Origin: Thinopyrum elongatum
Taxonomy: Eukaryota > Streptophyta > Magnoliopsida > Poales > Poaceae
Assembly: GCA_011799875.1 (NCBI GenBank)
Contig: CM022302.1
Span: 518,811,229 to 518,875,228 of the forward strand
Direction: 5' to 3'
DNA: 64,000 nucleotides
Shown: in pieces, positions 1 to 10,373 of the stretch
Position numbering within the stretch: the first letter of the stretch is position 1
How the letters are laid out: every line of letters starts with the position of its first letter
Made by a program: the position numbers and the translations under genes
Notes under the pieces: model-generated
What the model was told of the DNA's origin: nothing
The model's input: the letters and a program-made list of their open reading frames with translations, nothing else
The model's database searches: none

Positions 1-565
1 TTTTAACTTAGACAAAAACTGGTTCGCAGCTAATTTTCCGAGCGAAAACATTGGTTATCACTTAGAACGGTTTTTAACTTAGGCGAGGACTGGCTCGCAG
101 CTAAGCCACCGAGTGGGAGGATCGCTGGCCACTCGGAGAAGTTTTTAACTTAGACGAAAACTGGTTCGCAGCTAAGTTTCCGAGTGAAAACATTGGTTAT
201 CACTCGGGACGGTTTTTTACTTAGGCGAGGACTGGCTCGCAGCTAACCCCCGAGTGTGAGGATCGCTCGCCACTCGGAGAAATTTTTAACTTAGACAAAA
301 ACTGGTTCGTAGCTAAGTTTCCGAGTGAAACATTGGTTATCACTCGGAACGGTTTTTTACTTAGGCGAGGACTGGCTCGTAGCTAAGCCCCTGAGAGGGA
401 GGATCGCTTGCCACTCGGAGGAAATTTTAACTTAGATGAAAACTGGTTCGTAGCTAAGTTTCTGAGTGAAACATTGGTTATCACTCGGAACGGTTTTTTA
501 CTTAGGCGAGGACTGGCTCGCAGCTAAGCCCCCGAGTGGGAGGATCAATCGCCACTCAGAGAAGT
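1..565. repeat. Four tandem copies of a ~140-bp unit in the E1 3' region
   Basis: Units start near 1, 142, 283 and 425, and each is made of two related ~70-bp halves. Each half begins with a TTTTAACTTAG or TTTTTACTTAG-like motif. Each half also contains two potential hairpins: CTTAGGCGAG pairing with CTCGCAGCTAAG, and CCGAGTG pairing with CACTCGG. The array lies between the end of pol and the expected 3' LTR of E1. Tandem arrays at this position are known from Tat/Ogre-type elements. Confidence 0.9.
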
Positions 566-723
566 TTGTTATATGCACTTGTGCGACGGAAATCATCAGA
601 AAACCACAGGGGTTATATCTTTGATAAGCAAATATCTCTTAAAATACTCTTATTGCATCCTGACAGTCCACTCGTCAAGTATAAAATTTTCGAAGTAGAT
701 CCGCGTTCCACGCGCGTGGCTCG

Positions 724-872
724 TCAATCTTCTTCGCGAGGTTGTAGAGGTGGTAAGCTCCATTGTTTAGCACCTTGGTGACAATGAAGGGGCCTTGCCA
801 TGCGGGAGCGAGCTTGTGAGGGCGTTGCTGATCCACTCGGAGGACGAGATCTTCTTCTTGGAAGGTCTGACT
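724..872 (-). pseudogene. E1 integrase C-terminal tail (after premature stop)
   Basis: In the pol frame below the TGA at 873-875, the minus strand still reads an integrase C-terminal region. It includes an EEDLVLR motif and a WQGPFIV-type core, the usual SH3-like end of Gypsy integrases. It continues the frame of the 873-1682 segment. The TGA (CGA to TGA would be one CpG transition) removes it from any product. Confidence 0.7.
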
Positions 873-1721
873 TCAGACGTGTCTTGCATGGAATCGACGA
901 AGATTCTGCTGATAAACAGTCGACCGTGTCAGGGCCATCTCCCGCTCTTCTTCCAGTAGGTCTACCGCGTCCTGCCATGCCTGTTCTGCTTCAGCCTCCG
1001 AGTAAAGTTCCACTCGGGGGGAATTGTGTAGGACATCACTCGGCAGCACAACTTCAGCTCCATACACCATGAAGAAAGGGGTGTGGTCAGTCGACCGATT
1101 GGGAATTGTCCTCAATCCCCATAAAATGGATGGTAGTTCAGTCACCCAGGCACCAGCCGCATGAACAAGGTCGCTCATGAGTCGTGGCTTGAATCCTTGG
1201 AGGATAAGACCATTTGCCCTCTTAGCCTGACCATTCGACTGTGGGTGAGCAACGGCTGCGTAGTCCACCCGAGTGCCTTGGCTAGCACAAAACCGTCTGA
1301 ATTCTTCTGAGTCAAAGTTCGAACCATTGTCTGTGATGACACTGTGTGGGACTCCATATCTGAATATCAACTCTCTTATGAATTTGATGGCCGTGTGCGA
1401 GTCTAACTTCTTGATGGGTTTAGCCTCAATCCACTTAGTGAACTTGTCGACTGCTACGAGCAAATGAGTGAACCCACTTGCACCCGTCCTGAGAGGCCCG
1501 ATCATATCCAATCCCCATACCGCAAATGGCCAGACAAGGGGGATGGTCTTGAGAGCGGACGCAGGCTTGTGTGACAAGTTCGCATAGAATTGGCACCCTT
1601 CACAGTGCCGAACCATCTCTTTAGCCATTTCATTAGCGCGTGGCCAAAAGAAACTAGCTCGGTATGCTTTGGCAACAATCATCCGAGAGGACGCATGGTG
1701 ACCGCAAGTTCCCGAGTGGAT
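873..1721 (-). pseudogene. E1 integrase (catalytic Glu replaced)
   Basis: This minus-strand segment carries the zinc-finger end (CEGC) and the DDE core of a Gypsy integrase, which would insert the cDNA into chromosomes. The first Asp is in GLDMIGPL and the second in ITDNGSNF. The third catalytic residue should be Glu in the SNGQAERAN-type motif, but here the text reads SNGQAKRAN (codon AAG), so the triad is broken. The frame is bounded by TAA at 1722-1724 and TGA at 873-875. A functional integrase is excluded by both the substitution and the stops. Confidence 0.92.
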
Positions 1722-1838
1722 TTACTCCAGAATCAGTCGACCCTCCTCAGGAGAGATGCATCGCTGAGCTACGCCAGTTGTACTTTCTATGTAGAGCTGT
1801 CCGCCCATCACAGTAAAGGCTTTGGACCTGCGGAAGAT

Positions 1839-3302
1839 CTATCGAGCCTCAGCCTCATCTTCGGGGAGTTCTTGCCTGAGTATGTATGCGATATATGGCA
1901 CCGTCCAATCGGGCGTGATCACCAGAATCTCCATGACCAAGTCTATGACTACTGGAATATCAACTTCAGTCGGATTGGAGGCACTTACTGCTTGTGGGGG
2001 CTCTTCAGTGAAGGGATCTTCCTGCACCGAAGGAGAGTGTAGGTGTTCTAGGAACACATTGCTGGGAACCTCTTTCCGAGTGGAGCCGATCTTTGCCAAA
2101 TCATCAGCCGCTTGATTCTTTACTCGAGGGATATGATGGAGTTCCAAACCTTCAAATTTCTTCTCTAACTTTCTCACTGCATTGCAGTAACCAGTCATGG
2201 CGGGACTCCTGACGTCCCACTCCTTCATCACCTAATTGACCACCAAATCTGAGTCGCCGTAAACCATCAGGCGACGGACGCCGAGTGAGATGGTCATACG
2301 CAACCCGTAGAGGAGTGCCTCGTATTCAGCTTCATTATTGGAGGAATCAAAGTGAATCTGGAGGACATAACTGAGCCGATCACCTTTCGGGGATACCAAA
2401 ACCACACCAGCACCAGAACCATTTAGCATTTTTGAGCCGTCAAAGAACATGGTCCAATGTGCCGAGTGGATTTGAGTTGGTTGTTGCTGTTCAATCCATT
2501 TAGCCACGAAGTCAGCAAGCGCTTGAGACTTGATCGCCTTTTTTGCTTCAAACTTGATATCAAAGTGAAGGAGTTCGATAGCCCATTTGGCCACTCGACC
2601 AGTAGCGTCACGATTGTTGAGGATCTCAGACAATGGAGCATCACTGACGACTGAAACCGAGTGATCTTGGAAATAATGCGCAACTTTCTTCGCTGACAGA
2701 TATATGCCGTAAACAAGCTTCTGGTAATGAGGATACCTTTGCTTTGAAGGAGTCAGTATTTCAGAGATGTAATACACTGGGCGTTGAACTTTGTAAGCCT
2801 TTCCTTCTTCTTCTCTCTCGACAATGAGAACTGTACTGACGACCTGAGAAGTGGCTGCAATGTATAAAAGCAGGGGTTCTTTGCTGTGCGGAGCAGCAAG
2901 CACCGGCTGGGTGGAGAGCAGGGCTTTGAGGTCGACAAACGCTGCTTCTGCTTCAGGGGTCCACTCGAACGTGTCAGATTTCTTCATCAGTTGATATAAA
3001 GGCAATGCCCTTTCTCCGAGACGAGAGATAAACCTACTCAATGCTGCGAGGCAGCCAGTGAGTTTATGTACGTCGTGAACACGCTCGAGGCGTTTCATTC
3101 GAACGATGGCACTGATTTTCTCAGGATTGACGTCGATTCCTCGTTCGGAAACAAGGAAACCGAGTAACTTGCCACCAGGAACTCCGAAACTGCACTTAGA
3201 CGGGTTGAGCTTGATATCATATTTTCTCAAATTGGCAAAAGTTTCTGCAAGGTCAGTCAGCAGGTCGGAACCATTGCGAGACTTGACCACAATATCATCC
3301 AT
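1839..3302 (-). pseudogene. E1 reverse transcriptase palm/thumb and RNase H
   Basis: The segment opens with MDDIVVKS, the RT catalytic box, followed by the thumb (KLLGFLVSERGI) and the RNase H domain. RNase H acidic residues are present in FFDGS, EAEYEAL and YGDSDLV. A TAG at 2232-2234 splits RNase H and another TAG at 1839-1841 ends the segment. The connection domain follows RNase H (HHIPRVKNQAADDLAKI). All pieces share one reading frame with the upstream gag-protease, so decay is by nonsense mutation, not by indel. Confidence 0.92.
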
Positions 3303-3326
3303 GTATGCCTCGACATTCCGACTGAT

Positions 3327-3887
3327 CTATTTGAGCAGGCATTTCTGAATCATACGCATGAAAGTTGCGCATGCGTTTTTTAGACCAAAAGGCATGGTGA
3401 TATAACAGAAACACCCGAAAGGGGTGATGAAGGCCGTTTTTATTTCATCAGGACCAAACAGACGGATCTGATGGTAACCAGAGTAAGCATCAAGAAAAGA
3501 TAAACGCTCGCACCCTGCAGTCGAGTCAACAATCTGATCGATGCGAGGGAGCGGGAAATGATCTTTCGGGCAGGCCCGATTGATATGTTTGAAGTTAATA
3601 CACATGCGAAGTGACTTGTCCTTCTTGGGGACCATGACGACGTTTGCGAGCCACTCGGAGTGGTAAATCTCGCGTATGAATTCAGCCGCCAGGAGTCGAG
3701 CCACCTCTTCGCCGATTGCCTTTCGCTTCTCTGCCGCTGACCGACGTAAGTGTTCTTTGATGGGCTTGAACTTTAGGTCAACTCTCAGTCAGTGCTCAGC
3801 CAGTTCCCTGGGTACACCCGGCATGTCAGAAGGCTTCCATGCAAAGATGTCCCAGTTCTCACGGAGGGACTGGATGAGCGCGGCTTC
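3327..3887 (-). pseudogene. E1 reverse transcriptase fingers/palm
   Basis: Contains VPKKDKSLRMCINFKHINRA, PLPRID and MPFGLKNACATFMRMIQ, the classical Gypsy RT blocks N-terminal to the YMDD box. In the same frame are TGA at 3789-3791 and TAG at 3327-3329, which separate it from gag-protease above and the MDD box below. The protein would copy element RNA into cDNA. No full-length product is possible from this copy. Confidence 0.92.
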
Positions 3888-5246
3888 CTATTTACTGTCA
3901 AGAGTTGTCAAAATGTTGGTCGAAGCTGCATTGGGATCTGTCGGGTGAATATGAACTTGCTTCACATCGCCTGCCAATTGAAAAGCAGATTCAGAGGCGG
4001 GCTTCTTGGAATGTAGCAGGTCGGCAGGATCATTATTCTTCCGGTACTCTTCCAACTCAACCACAGCCATTTGCTGATCGGCGATCTTTGAACCTTGCTG
4101 GAAACACTCCTCAGCTCTCTGTCGATTCCCTGTAACTGTGATCACACCTTTGGGCCCCGGCATCTTCAGTTTGAGATACACGTAACATGGACGGGCCATG
4201 AAACGGGCATAGGCAGGCCGACCAAGGATGGCATGATATGCACTTTGGAAATCCACTACTTCAAACGTCAACTTTTCTTTTCGCCAATTCTTGTTGTCAC
4301 CGAAAACCACATCCAACGCGATTTGACCGAGTGACTTGGCCTTCTTTCCTGGAATGACTCCGTGAAATTGCATATTGCTCTCACTGAGTCTGGACATCAG
4401 AATGCCCATCCCTTTGAGAGTCTCCGCATACAAAATGTTCAGGCCACTCCCGCCGTCCATAAGCACCTTGCAGAGTCGAGTGCCTCCCACCACAGGATCC
4501 ACCACCAGTGCCTGCCGCCCTGGGGTAGCAACATGAGCAGGGTGGTCCGACTGGTCAAAGGTGATGGGAGTCTGAGACCACTTGAGGTATGTTGGGGTGG
4601 CTGGAGCAACCATATTGATTTCTCTGTTGATGACCTTCAGTCGACTTCTGCTCTCTACGGCAGCAAAAATCATCAGAGTGGCATTGACTTCTGGAAAATC
4701 GTCGCCCTTCTCTTCATCTTCATCTTGTTCAGGTGACTTATCACTTGACTGACCTTCCTTGAACTGCTGAATCAACAATCTGCACTGTCGATTGGTATGT
4801 TTGGGCAATATCAGATTCCCTTCCTCATCTTTGTTCGTGTGGATGGCACACGGCATGTCCAGTACATCTGTTCCTGACTTCGACTTCTTGGGGGTGAACT
4901 GCCCTTTGGGTTTTCCCTTGTTTTTTCCTTGCGCTGCTAGAGCGGCCGCTTCTGCGTGAGCAGATCCATCGGCTTTGTGCTTCTGTTTCCGATTGGAATT
5001 TCCGCCGCCGCCACTATTATCGACTGCCTTCCCTTTGCCGCTACGGAGGCGGTCTTCCTCTTCGCCATTGGCGTACCGAGTGGCGATCTCCGTCATCTTG
5101 TTCAAGGATATATCTCTAGTACAACCAAACTTTAGATAGAGCTCTCTGTACCTAACACCAGCCTTGAAGGCACAAACGGCTTGGTGTTCGGTAACATTTT
5201 CTACTATGTGATGAAGAGTGGTCCAGCGCTGAATGTAATCTCTCAA
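3888..5246 (-). pseudogene. E1 gag C-terminal part and aspartic protease
   Basis: A 452-codon open segment. Its first part is a gag capsid tail (RWTTLHHIVENVTEHQAVCAF) followed by a Lys/Gly-rich basic stretch. A retropepsin follows, with active-site DGGSGLN and the later ILGRPAYARFM motif that closes the protease fold. It is bounded by TAG stops at 5262-5264 and 3888-3890 in the same frame. The family role is virus-like-particle assembly and polyprotein cleavage. Confidence 0.92.
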
Positions 5247-5261
5247 TGTTTCATTAGGCTT

Positions 5262-6212
5262 CTACACACAATGCTGCAATTCAGACAAACCAGCAGGACG
5301 CTTGCAGGTACCCTCAAAAGTTCTGATGAACACTCGAGCGAGATCCTCCCAGCAATAGATGCTAGAAGGAGCCAACTGATTCAACCATGCTCGAGCTGAA
5401 CCATCGAACATCAAAGACAGATGCTTCATGGCAATATTGTCATTCCCTCCACTGAGCTGCACCACCACTCTGTAATCATCTAACCAAGTTTCAGGCTTTG
5501 ATTCACCAAAGAACTTACTAATTCCTGCGGCCAACCTGAAGTTGGGGGGAATCTCGGCAGATCGAATAGCTCTGCTAAAACACTCGGGTCCAGAGACCAC
5601 TGTAACACTCGGATGATCTCTGTCATAACCATCCCTGTGAAATCTGCCCCTGTCGACTCGATTCTGCACAAGGACGGACCTTGCGTCGAACCCAGGGGCC
5701 CGCTCGTCGCCGTACGGGTGGTGATCGTCATAGCGCCGAGGCCCGTATGAACCTCCCCACGGAGGGGTGGGCATTCGACGGCGGTCATCACGGTGGTAAC
5801 AGGGAGCAAACTCATCACGACCTTGATCTTGATACTGATTGTCACGGAAACCTTGATTTCTGCGACGCAGAGGTGACCCAGGGCTGCGAGCCGACTGGAT
5901 CGTGTCTGCCTTGGGAGACTGACTGTGTAACCTGTTGCGCGACTGAGAAACAGCCGAATTCTGATGCTGAGCCGCTCCAAGCAGTGCTCGGATCTGCTGA
6001 ATGCCTCTGCCAGCCTCTTAACTGGATGGCTGAATTGATTCTGCAATCTTTGCCGCTGCTACAACATTTTGAATCGGAGTACGAAATACCTCCATGTTGT
6101 TTCGAGATCCACTCAGAATCAGTTGACGTTGACTGGCAACAGGTGGTTGTTGACGGGCGTGGCCGTCGAGTGTTCTCTGCATCTCCTCGAGCCGAATACG
6201 TGTGGCCTCCAA
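5262..6212 (-). pseudogene. E1 gag middle part
   Basis: In-frame gag segment with a TAA at 6018-6020. The capsid-like portion (FRLAAGISKFFGESKPETWLDDYRVVVQ, then ARAWLNQL) lies at about 5310-5600 and is preceded by an Arg/Gln-rich linker open up to the TAA. It ends at TAG 5262-5264, just before RDYIQRW of the next segment. The frame is the one used by the whole of pol. Confidence 0.85.
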
Positions 6213-6463
6213 AGCCTGGGCCTCGGCAGACGTGCCAAGGATGGGCGTACGGAGAACCTCATCATCTCTGTGTTGCTGATCACCTGACAGTCCGCCAACC
6301 TCGCCCCCACCTAAGTCATAGCCAGGGGGCCGCGAGGAGAATCCGCCATGAAAACTTCAGCTGCGAGATCGCAGCTCTCGCACTCGGAAGGAACATCAGA
6401 CTGATCTAAGGCCGAGTCGAACACGCCGTGGAGTGACTCGGCGGGCTCGATAGCTGCAACCTG

Positions 6464-6754
6464 CTAAATCGATGATTGACGAGCCGCCGTGTGACGCACC
6501 CAACGCTGGAGCCGTGAGCGACCGGATGGCTTGTGGCGACGAACAGCGGAGAGCGCCGGAGTCGACAGATACGGAGTCGACGGCTGCCGAAGAAGAACGC
6601 CGCAGGAACTTGCACGGAAGTGCGTCGCCCCGCAGATCGGGAGTGCCTCTACGTCCAGAGGCACCTCCTGAAGCCATGCCGAGTCGTCGACGATGAAGGT
6701 GAACGCGCCGAGACAGATCTCGCGGCCCACGAACAATCCGCCACCGGAAGACAT
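6464..6754 (-). pseudogene. E1 gag N-terminal part
   Basis: The ATG at 6752-6754 opens MSSGGGLFVGREICLGAFTF, about 45 nt inside the PBS as expected for a gag start. This reading frame differs from the downstream gag frame, so at least one frameshift lies between about 6212 and 6600. No separate function is inferred. Confidence 0.6.
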
Positions 6755-6800
6755 GATGAAGAAGAAAAACGCAAACTCACCGAAAGTCGCTTAGACGCCT

Positions 6801-6820
6801 GCCCCATGGTGGGCGCCAAC
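6801..6820 (-). other. E1 primer binding site
   Basis: On the minus strand, directly next to the LTR end CCCACGACA, lies TTGGCGCCCACCATGGGGC. It is the position where a tRNA primes minus-strand cDNA. I did not identify the tRNA species. Confidence 0.75.
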
Positions 6821-7381
6821 TGTCGTGGGAACGAGCCTGACAGTAGAAGTAGGGGGTACGTAAGGAGAGGGCAGAGTCCTAGCTATGGTGAGATTGTACA
6901 CAAGGATGTATGAGTTCAGGCCCCTCTCGTGGAGGTAACAGCCCTACGTCTCAGTGCTGCGATAGCTTTTCTGTCGTGTGGAGTATGAAAGTAACAGGGG
7001 GTGCGAACCCTTGTGCCAGAGGGGAGGGGCGGCTTATATAGAGTGCGCTGCCCCTCATAAACGCCAGGCAACCAAGGGTTCGATCGTGGGGAGTAAAGGA
7101 GAACGTTACTGATAACGTAAGTAATAAATGCTAATTATGGCGACGGCCCGACCGCCTGTCTGTTGCCCTTCTCAGAGTGACTTTAGATCTTCAGCGGTCG
7201 AGTGACTTCCAGCTCTGTCGAGTGGATGTAGAAGCTTCCGAGTGAGCTGGCTGTCGAGTGGATCATACGCTATGCTTATTCCAGTCGGAATCTTCCTTGT
7301 AGACTTGTAATCTTGTATGTGGTGTCTTTAGGTGGGGTATGTGGGCCATGCTTAGGACCCTACCCCTAGTACATATCCACA
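6821..7381 (-). repeat. E1 5' LTR
   Basis: 561 bp, starting TGTCGTGG and ending CCACA on the plus strand. A TATA box (CTATATAAGCC on the minus strand, 7034-7041) marks the promoter. The boundary at 7381 is supported because E2 LTR sequence begins within 1-3 bp; the exact base is uncertain because CACCA is shared at the junction. Confidence 0.85.
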
Positions 7382-7885
7382 TCACCAATGAGGATGATGA
7401 ACCCCTCCGCGATGGTCTCTAGATTGGATCTGGTGTTTCTGGAACTTGCGGCGGCTGGAATTGTGTTTCGTCGACACCCCTAGGGTTTTTGGATTTTCGG
7501 GGTACTTATAGAGCAAAGAGGCGGTGCGGGAGGCCACCGAGGTGGGCACAACCAACCAGGGCGCGCCTGGGCCCCCAGGCGCGCCCAGGTGGGTTGTGCC
7601 CCCCTCGAGGCCCCACTCTGGTACTTCTTCGGCCCAAGTTGTTCCCTCTGGACCAGAAAAAATCTCCAAAAAGTTTCGCTGCATTTGGATTCCGTTTGGT
7701 ATTGATTTTCTGCGAAGTAAAAAACAAGGAAAAAACAGGAACTGGCACTAGTACTGGGCACTATGTCAATAGGTTAGTCCCAAAAAAAGATATAAAGTTG
7801 CTATAAAATGATTGTAAAACATCTAAGAATGATAATATAACAGCATGGAACAAGCAAAAATTATAGATACGTTGGAGACGTATCA
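7382..7885 (-). repeat. E2 3' LTR (U3 part)
   Basis: Closely matches 12381-12876. It contains the conserved GC-rich hairpin (7544-7570 with 7576-7601) followed in element sense by a TATA box (TATAAGTA, 7503-7510). It ends ...GTATCA at 7885 beside the polypurine tract. The rest of the LTR is displaced by the E1 insertion. Confidence 0.9.
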
Positions 7886-10373
7886 GCATCCCCAAGCTTA
7901 ATTCCTACTCATCCACGAGTAGGTAAATGATAAAAACAGAATTTTTGATGTGGAATGCTGCCTAACATGTTCATCACATATTCTTTTCTTTTGTAGCATG
8001 GACATTTGGACTTTTATATGATTCAAAGCAATAGTCTAGTTTTGACATGAAGATTGTAATACCCAAGCATATCAACAAGCAACCAAGTCTTTCAAAATAT
8101 CAACACTAAAGCAAGTTATCCCTAGCCCATTATGCTCAATCATTGATCCATTCATGAAACACACTCGCATATTAGCTACACCCAATGCTCAAGTATGATC
8201 ATAGTGCCCCTTAGTTGGTGCTTTATAAAATAAGATGGAGACTCAAATAAAAATAAAAATTGCATAAAGTAAAAGGAATGGCCCTTCGCAGAGGGAAGTA
8301 GGGATTTGTAGAGGAGCCAGAGCTCAAAGCGGAAAAAGATAGAGATAAAACATTTTGGGTGGCATGCTTTTCCTGTCAACGAAAACGATCGAGTAGTTCC
8401 CAATACTTTCCAAGCTAGATATATCATAGGCGGTTCCCAAATAGAAAATAAAGTTTATTCCTTTTTCCACCATACTTTCACATTCCACGGCTAGCCGTAT
8501 CCACGGGTGCCGTCCATACCAACACTTTCCAAGGAATTTATTATTTGACAACATAAAGTAAATTCATTTTTCATTTCAGGACTGGGCATCCCTAATACCT
8601 TTGTCGTACTCTCGTGCAATGACAAGTGAATAAACACTCATCTTGAGAATAACACATCTAGCATGGAAAAATATCAGCCACCCCCTACCATTTCATGAGC
8701 GGTACGAGCACACAAATAGAAAAATTATTTTGAAAATTAGAGATGGCATATACAAATTTGCTTAGAACGGCACGGAAATACCACATGTAGGTAGGTATAG
8801 TGGACTCATATGGCAAAAACTGGGTTCAAGGGTTTTGGATGCACAAGTAGTAATCATACTTAGTACAAGTGAAGGCTAGCAAAAGATTGAGAAGCATCCA
8901 ACCAAGAAACGAAAAATCACATAAGCGAGCATTAAGCATAACTAACACCGAATAATGCACCACAAGTAGTATATAATTTCATTGCATAACTATTGACTTT
9001 CGTGCTTGCATAGGGAATCACAAACCTTAACACCAATATTCTTACTAAAGCATAATTACTCATCAACATGACTCACATATTATATCATCATATCGCAAAA
9101 CTATTACAAAGAATCAACATTATTTTGTCCAATGATCTTCATAAAAGTTTTTATTATATCCCCCTTGAATATCTATCACTTTGGGAGTAATTTCATATGT
9201 TGCTTTTGATAGCTCCAACAAATCTAAGTGAAGAACATGAGCATAAAATTTTCTTCTCTCAAAATAATATAAGTGAAGCATGAGAGACTTTCTTCAAAAT
9301 TACTAATTCTCAAATAAATCTAAGTGAAGCATGAGAGCATTTCTTCAAAAATATTAAAGCATACTGTGCTCAAAAAGATATAAGTGAAGCACTAGAGCAA
9401 TTCCATAGCTCAAAAAAATTTAAGTGAAGCACATAGAGCAATTCTAACAAATCATAGCATAATTCTGGCTCTTCCAAATAGGTGTGTTCAACAAGGATAG
9501 ATGACACAATCTAAAAATCAAAACAAGCAAAGACTCATATAACACAAGACGCTCCAAGCAAAACTCCTGATATGTGACGAATAAAAATATAGCTCCAAGT
9601 AAAATACCGATGGTCGTTAGAAGAAAGAGGGGATGCCACTCGGGGGCATCCCCAAGCTTAGTTGCTTGTTTCTCTTTGGATAATGGCTTTGGGTGCCATG
9701 GGGCATCCCCAAGATTAGGCTCTTCTTACTCCTTATTCCTTCATCCATCGTGATCTCATCCAAAACTTGAAAACTTCAATCACACAAAACTTAAAAAAAC
9801 CTTCATGAGATCTGTTAGTATAAGAAAACCAATCTTTACTTTAAGTACTGTATAAAACCCATTCAATTTTTCTTATTGCATTATATATACTGTATTCTAA
9901 CTTTACCATGGCTTATACCCCCCGATACAAACCATAGATTCATCAAAATAAGCACACAATGCAAAGAAAACAGAATCTGTAAAAAAACAGAACAGTCTGT
10001 AAAGGTGCAAATTGTTCTCATACTTATGTAACTCCAAAAATTCTGAAAAATAAGGACAACATAGGAAATTTGTATATCAATCTTTTGTAGAAAATTCAGA
10101 ATTTTTCGTCGCTTCTGTGATTTTCGACAATTATTTTACTGGACGCAAAAGTTTCTGTTTTCCAACAAGATCAAACCAACTATCACCAAAACTATCCCAA
10201 AGGCTTTACTTGGCACGAACACTAATTAAAACATAAAAACACAATCATAACAGAGGCATAATTATGAAAACACTCAAGAACAAAAAGAAAAAGGTGAAAA
10301 TAAATTTTTTCATTGGGTTACCTCCCAACAAGCGCTATCGTTTTATGCCCCTAGCTAGGCATAATGCATAGAT
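7886..10373 (-). other. E2 long 3' non-coding internal region
   Basis: No credible reading frame. The polypurine tract (minus strand AAGCTTGGGGATGC) is at 7886-7899. Two further copies of that motif occur near 9645-9660 and 9702-9713, each in a hairpin. Between about 9222 and 9440 there are five imperfect repeats containing AAGTGAAG. The block 8000-8960 resembles parts of E3 (13900-14780) and E7 (59700-60120). Confidence 0.8.

Larger units (their letters stand above)
1..7381 (-). mobile_element. E1: Ty3/Gypsy LTR retrotransposon (Tat-like), left end outside window
   Basis: Minus-strand element with 5' LTR at 6821-7381, PBS at 6801-6820, decayed gag-pol from about 6754 down to about 724, and a tandem-repeat block at 1-565 where the 3' untranslated region should be. 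The 3' LTR is beyond the left edge. It is inserted in the 3' LTR of E2: the E2 sequence resumes at 7382 with text matching 12381 onwards of the E2 5' LTR. The domain order gag, protease, RT, RNase H, integrase is Gypsy. The Tat-like assignment rests on protein style (protease DGGSGLN, RT core MPFGLKNA) and on the repeat-rich 3' region, so it is an inference. Confidence 0.9.

Noticed and set aside
1..565. Regular repeat array considered as CRISPR
   Set aside because: Eukaryotic context, 140-bp tandem units without unique spacers.
868..892. TTCAGACGTGT stretch that resembles part of an Illumina adapter
   Set aside because: Only 11 bases match and the sequence translates sensibly as the E1 integrase tail, so it is genuine element sequence.
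7382..7806. Overlapping ~100-codon frames on both strands in the E2 LTR, repeated near 12357-12752 and 40009-40397
   Set aside because: They cover the GC hairpin and TATA box of the LTR; recurrence reflects LTR copies.
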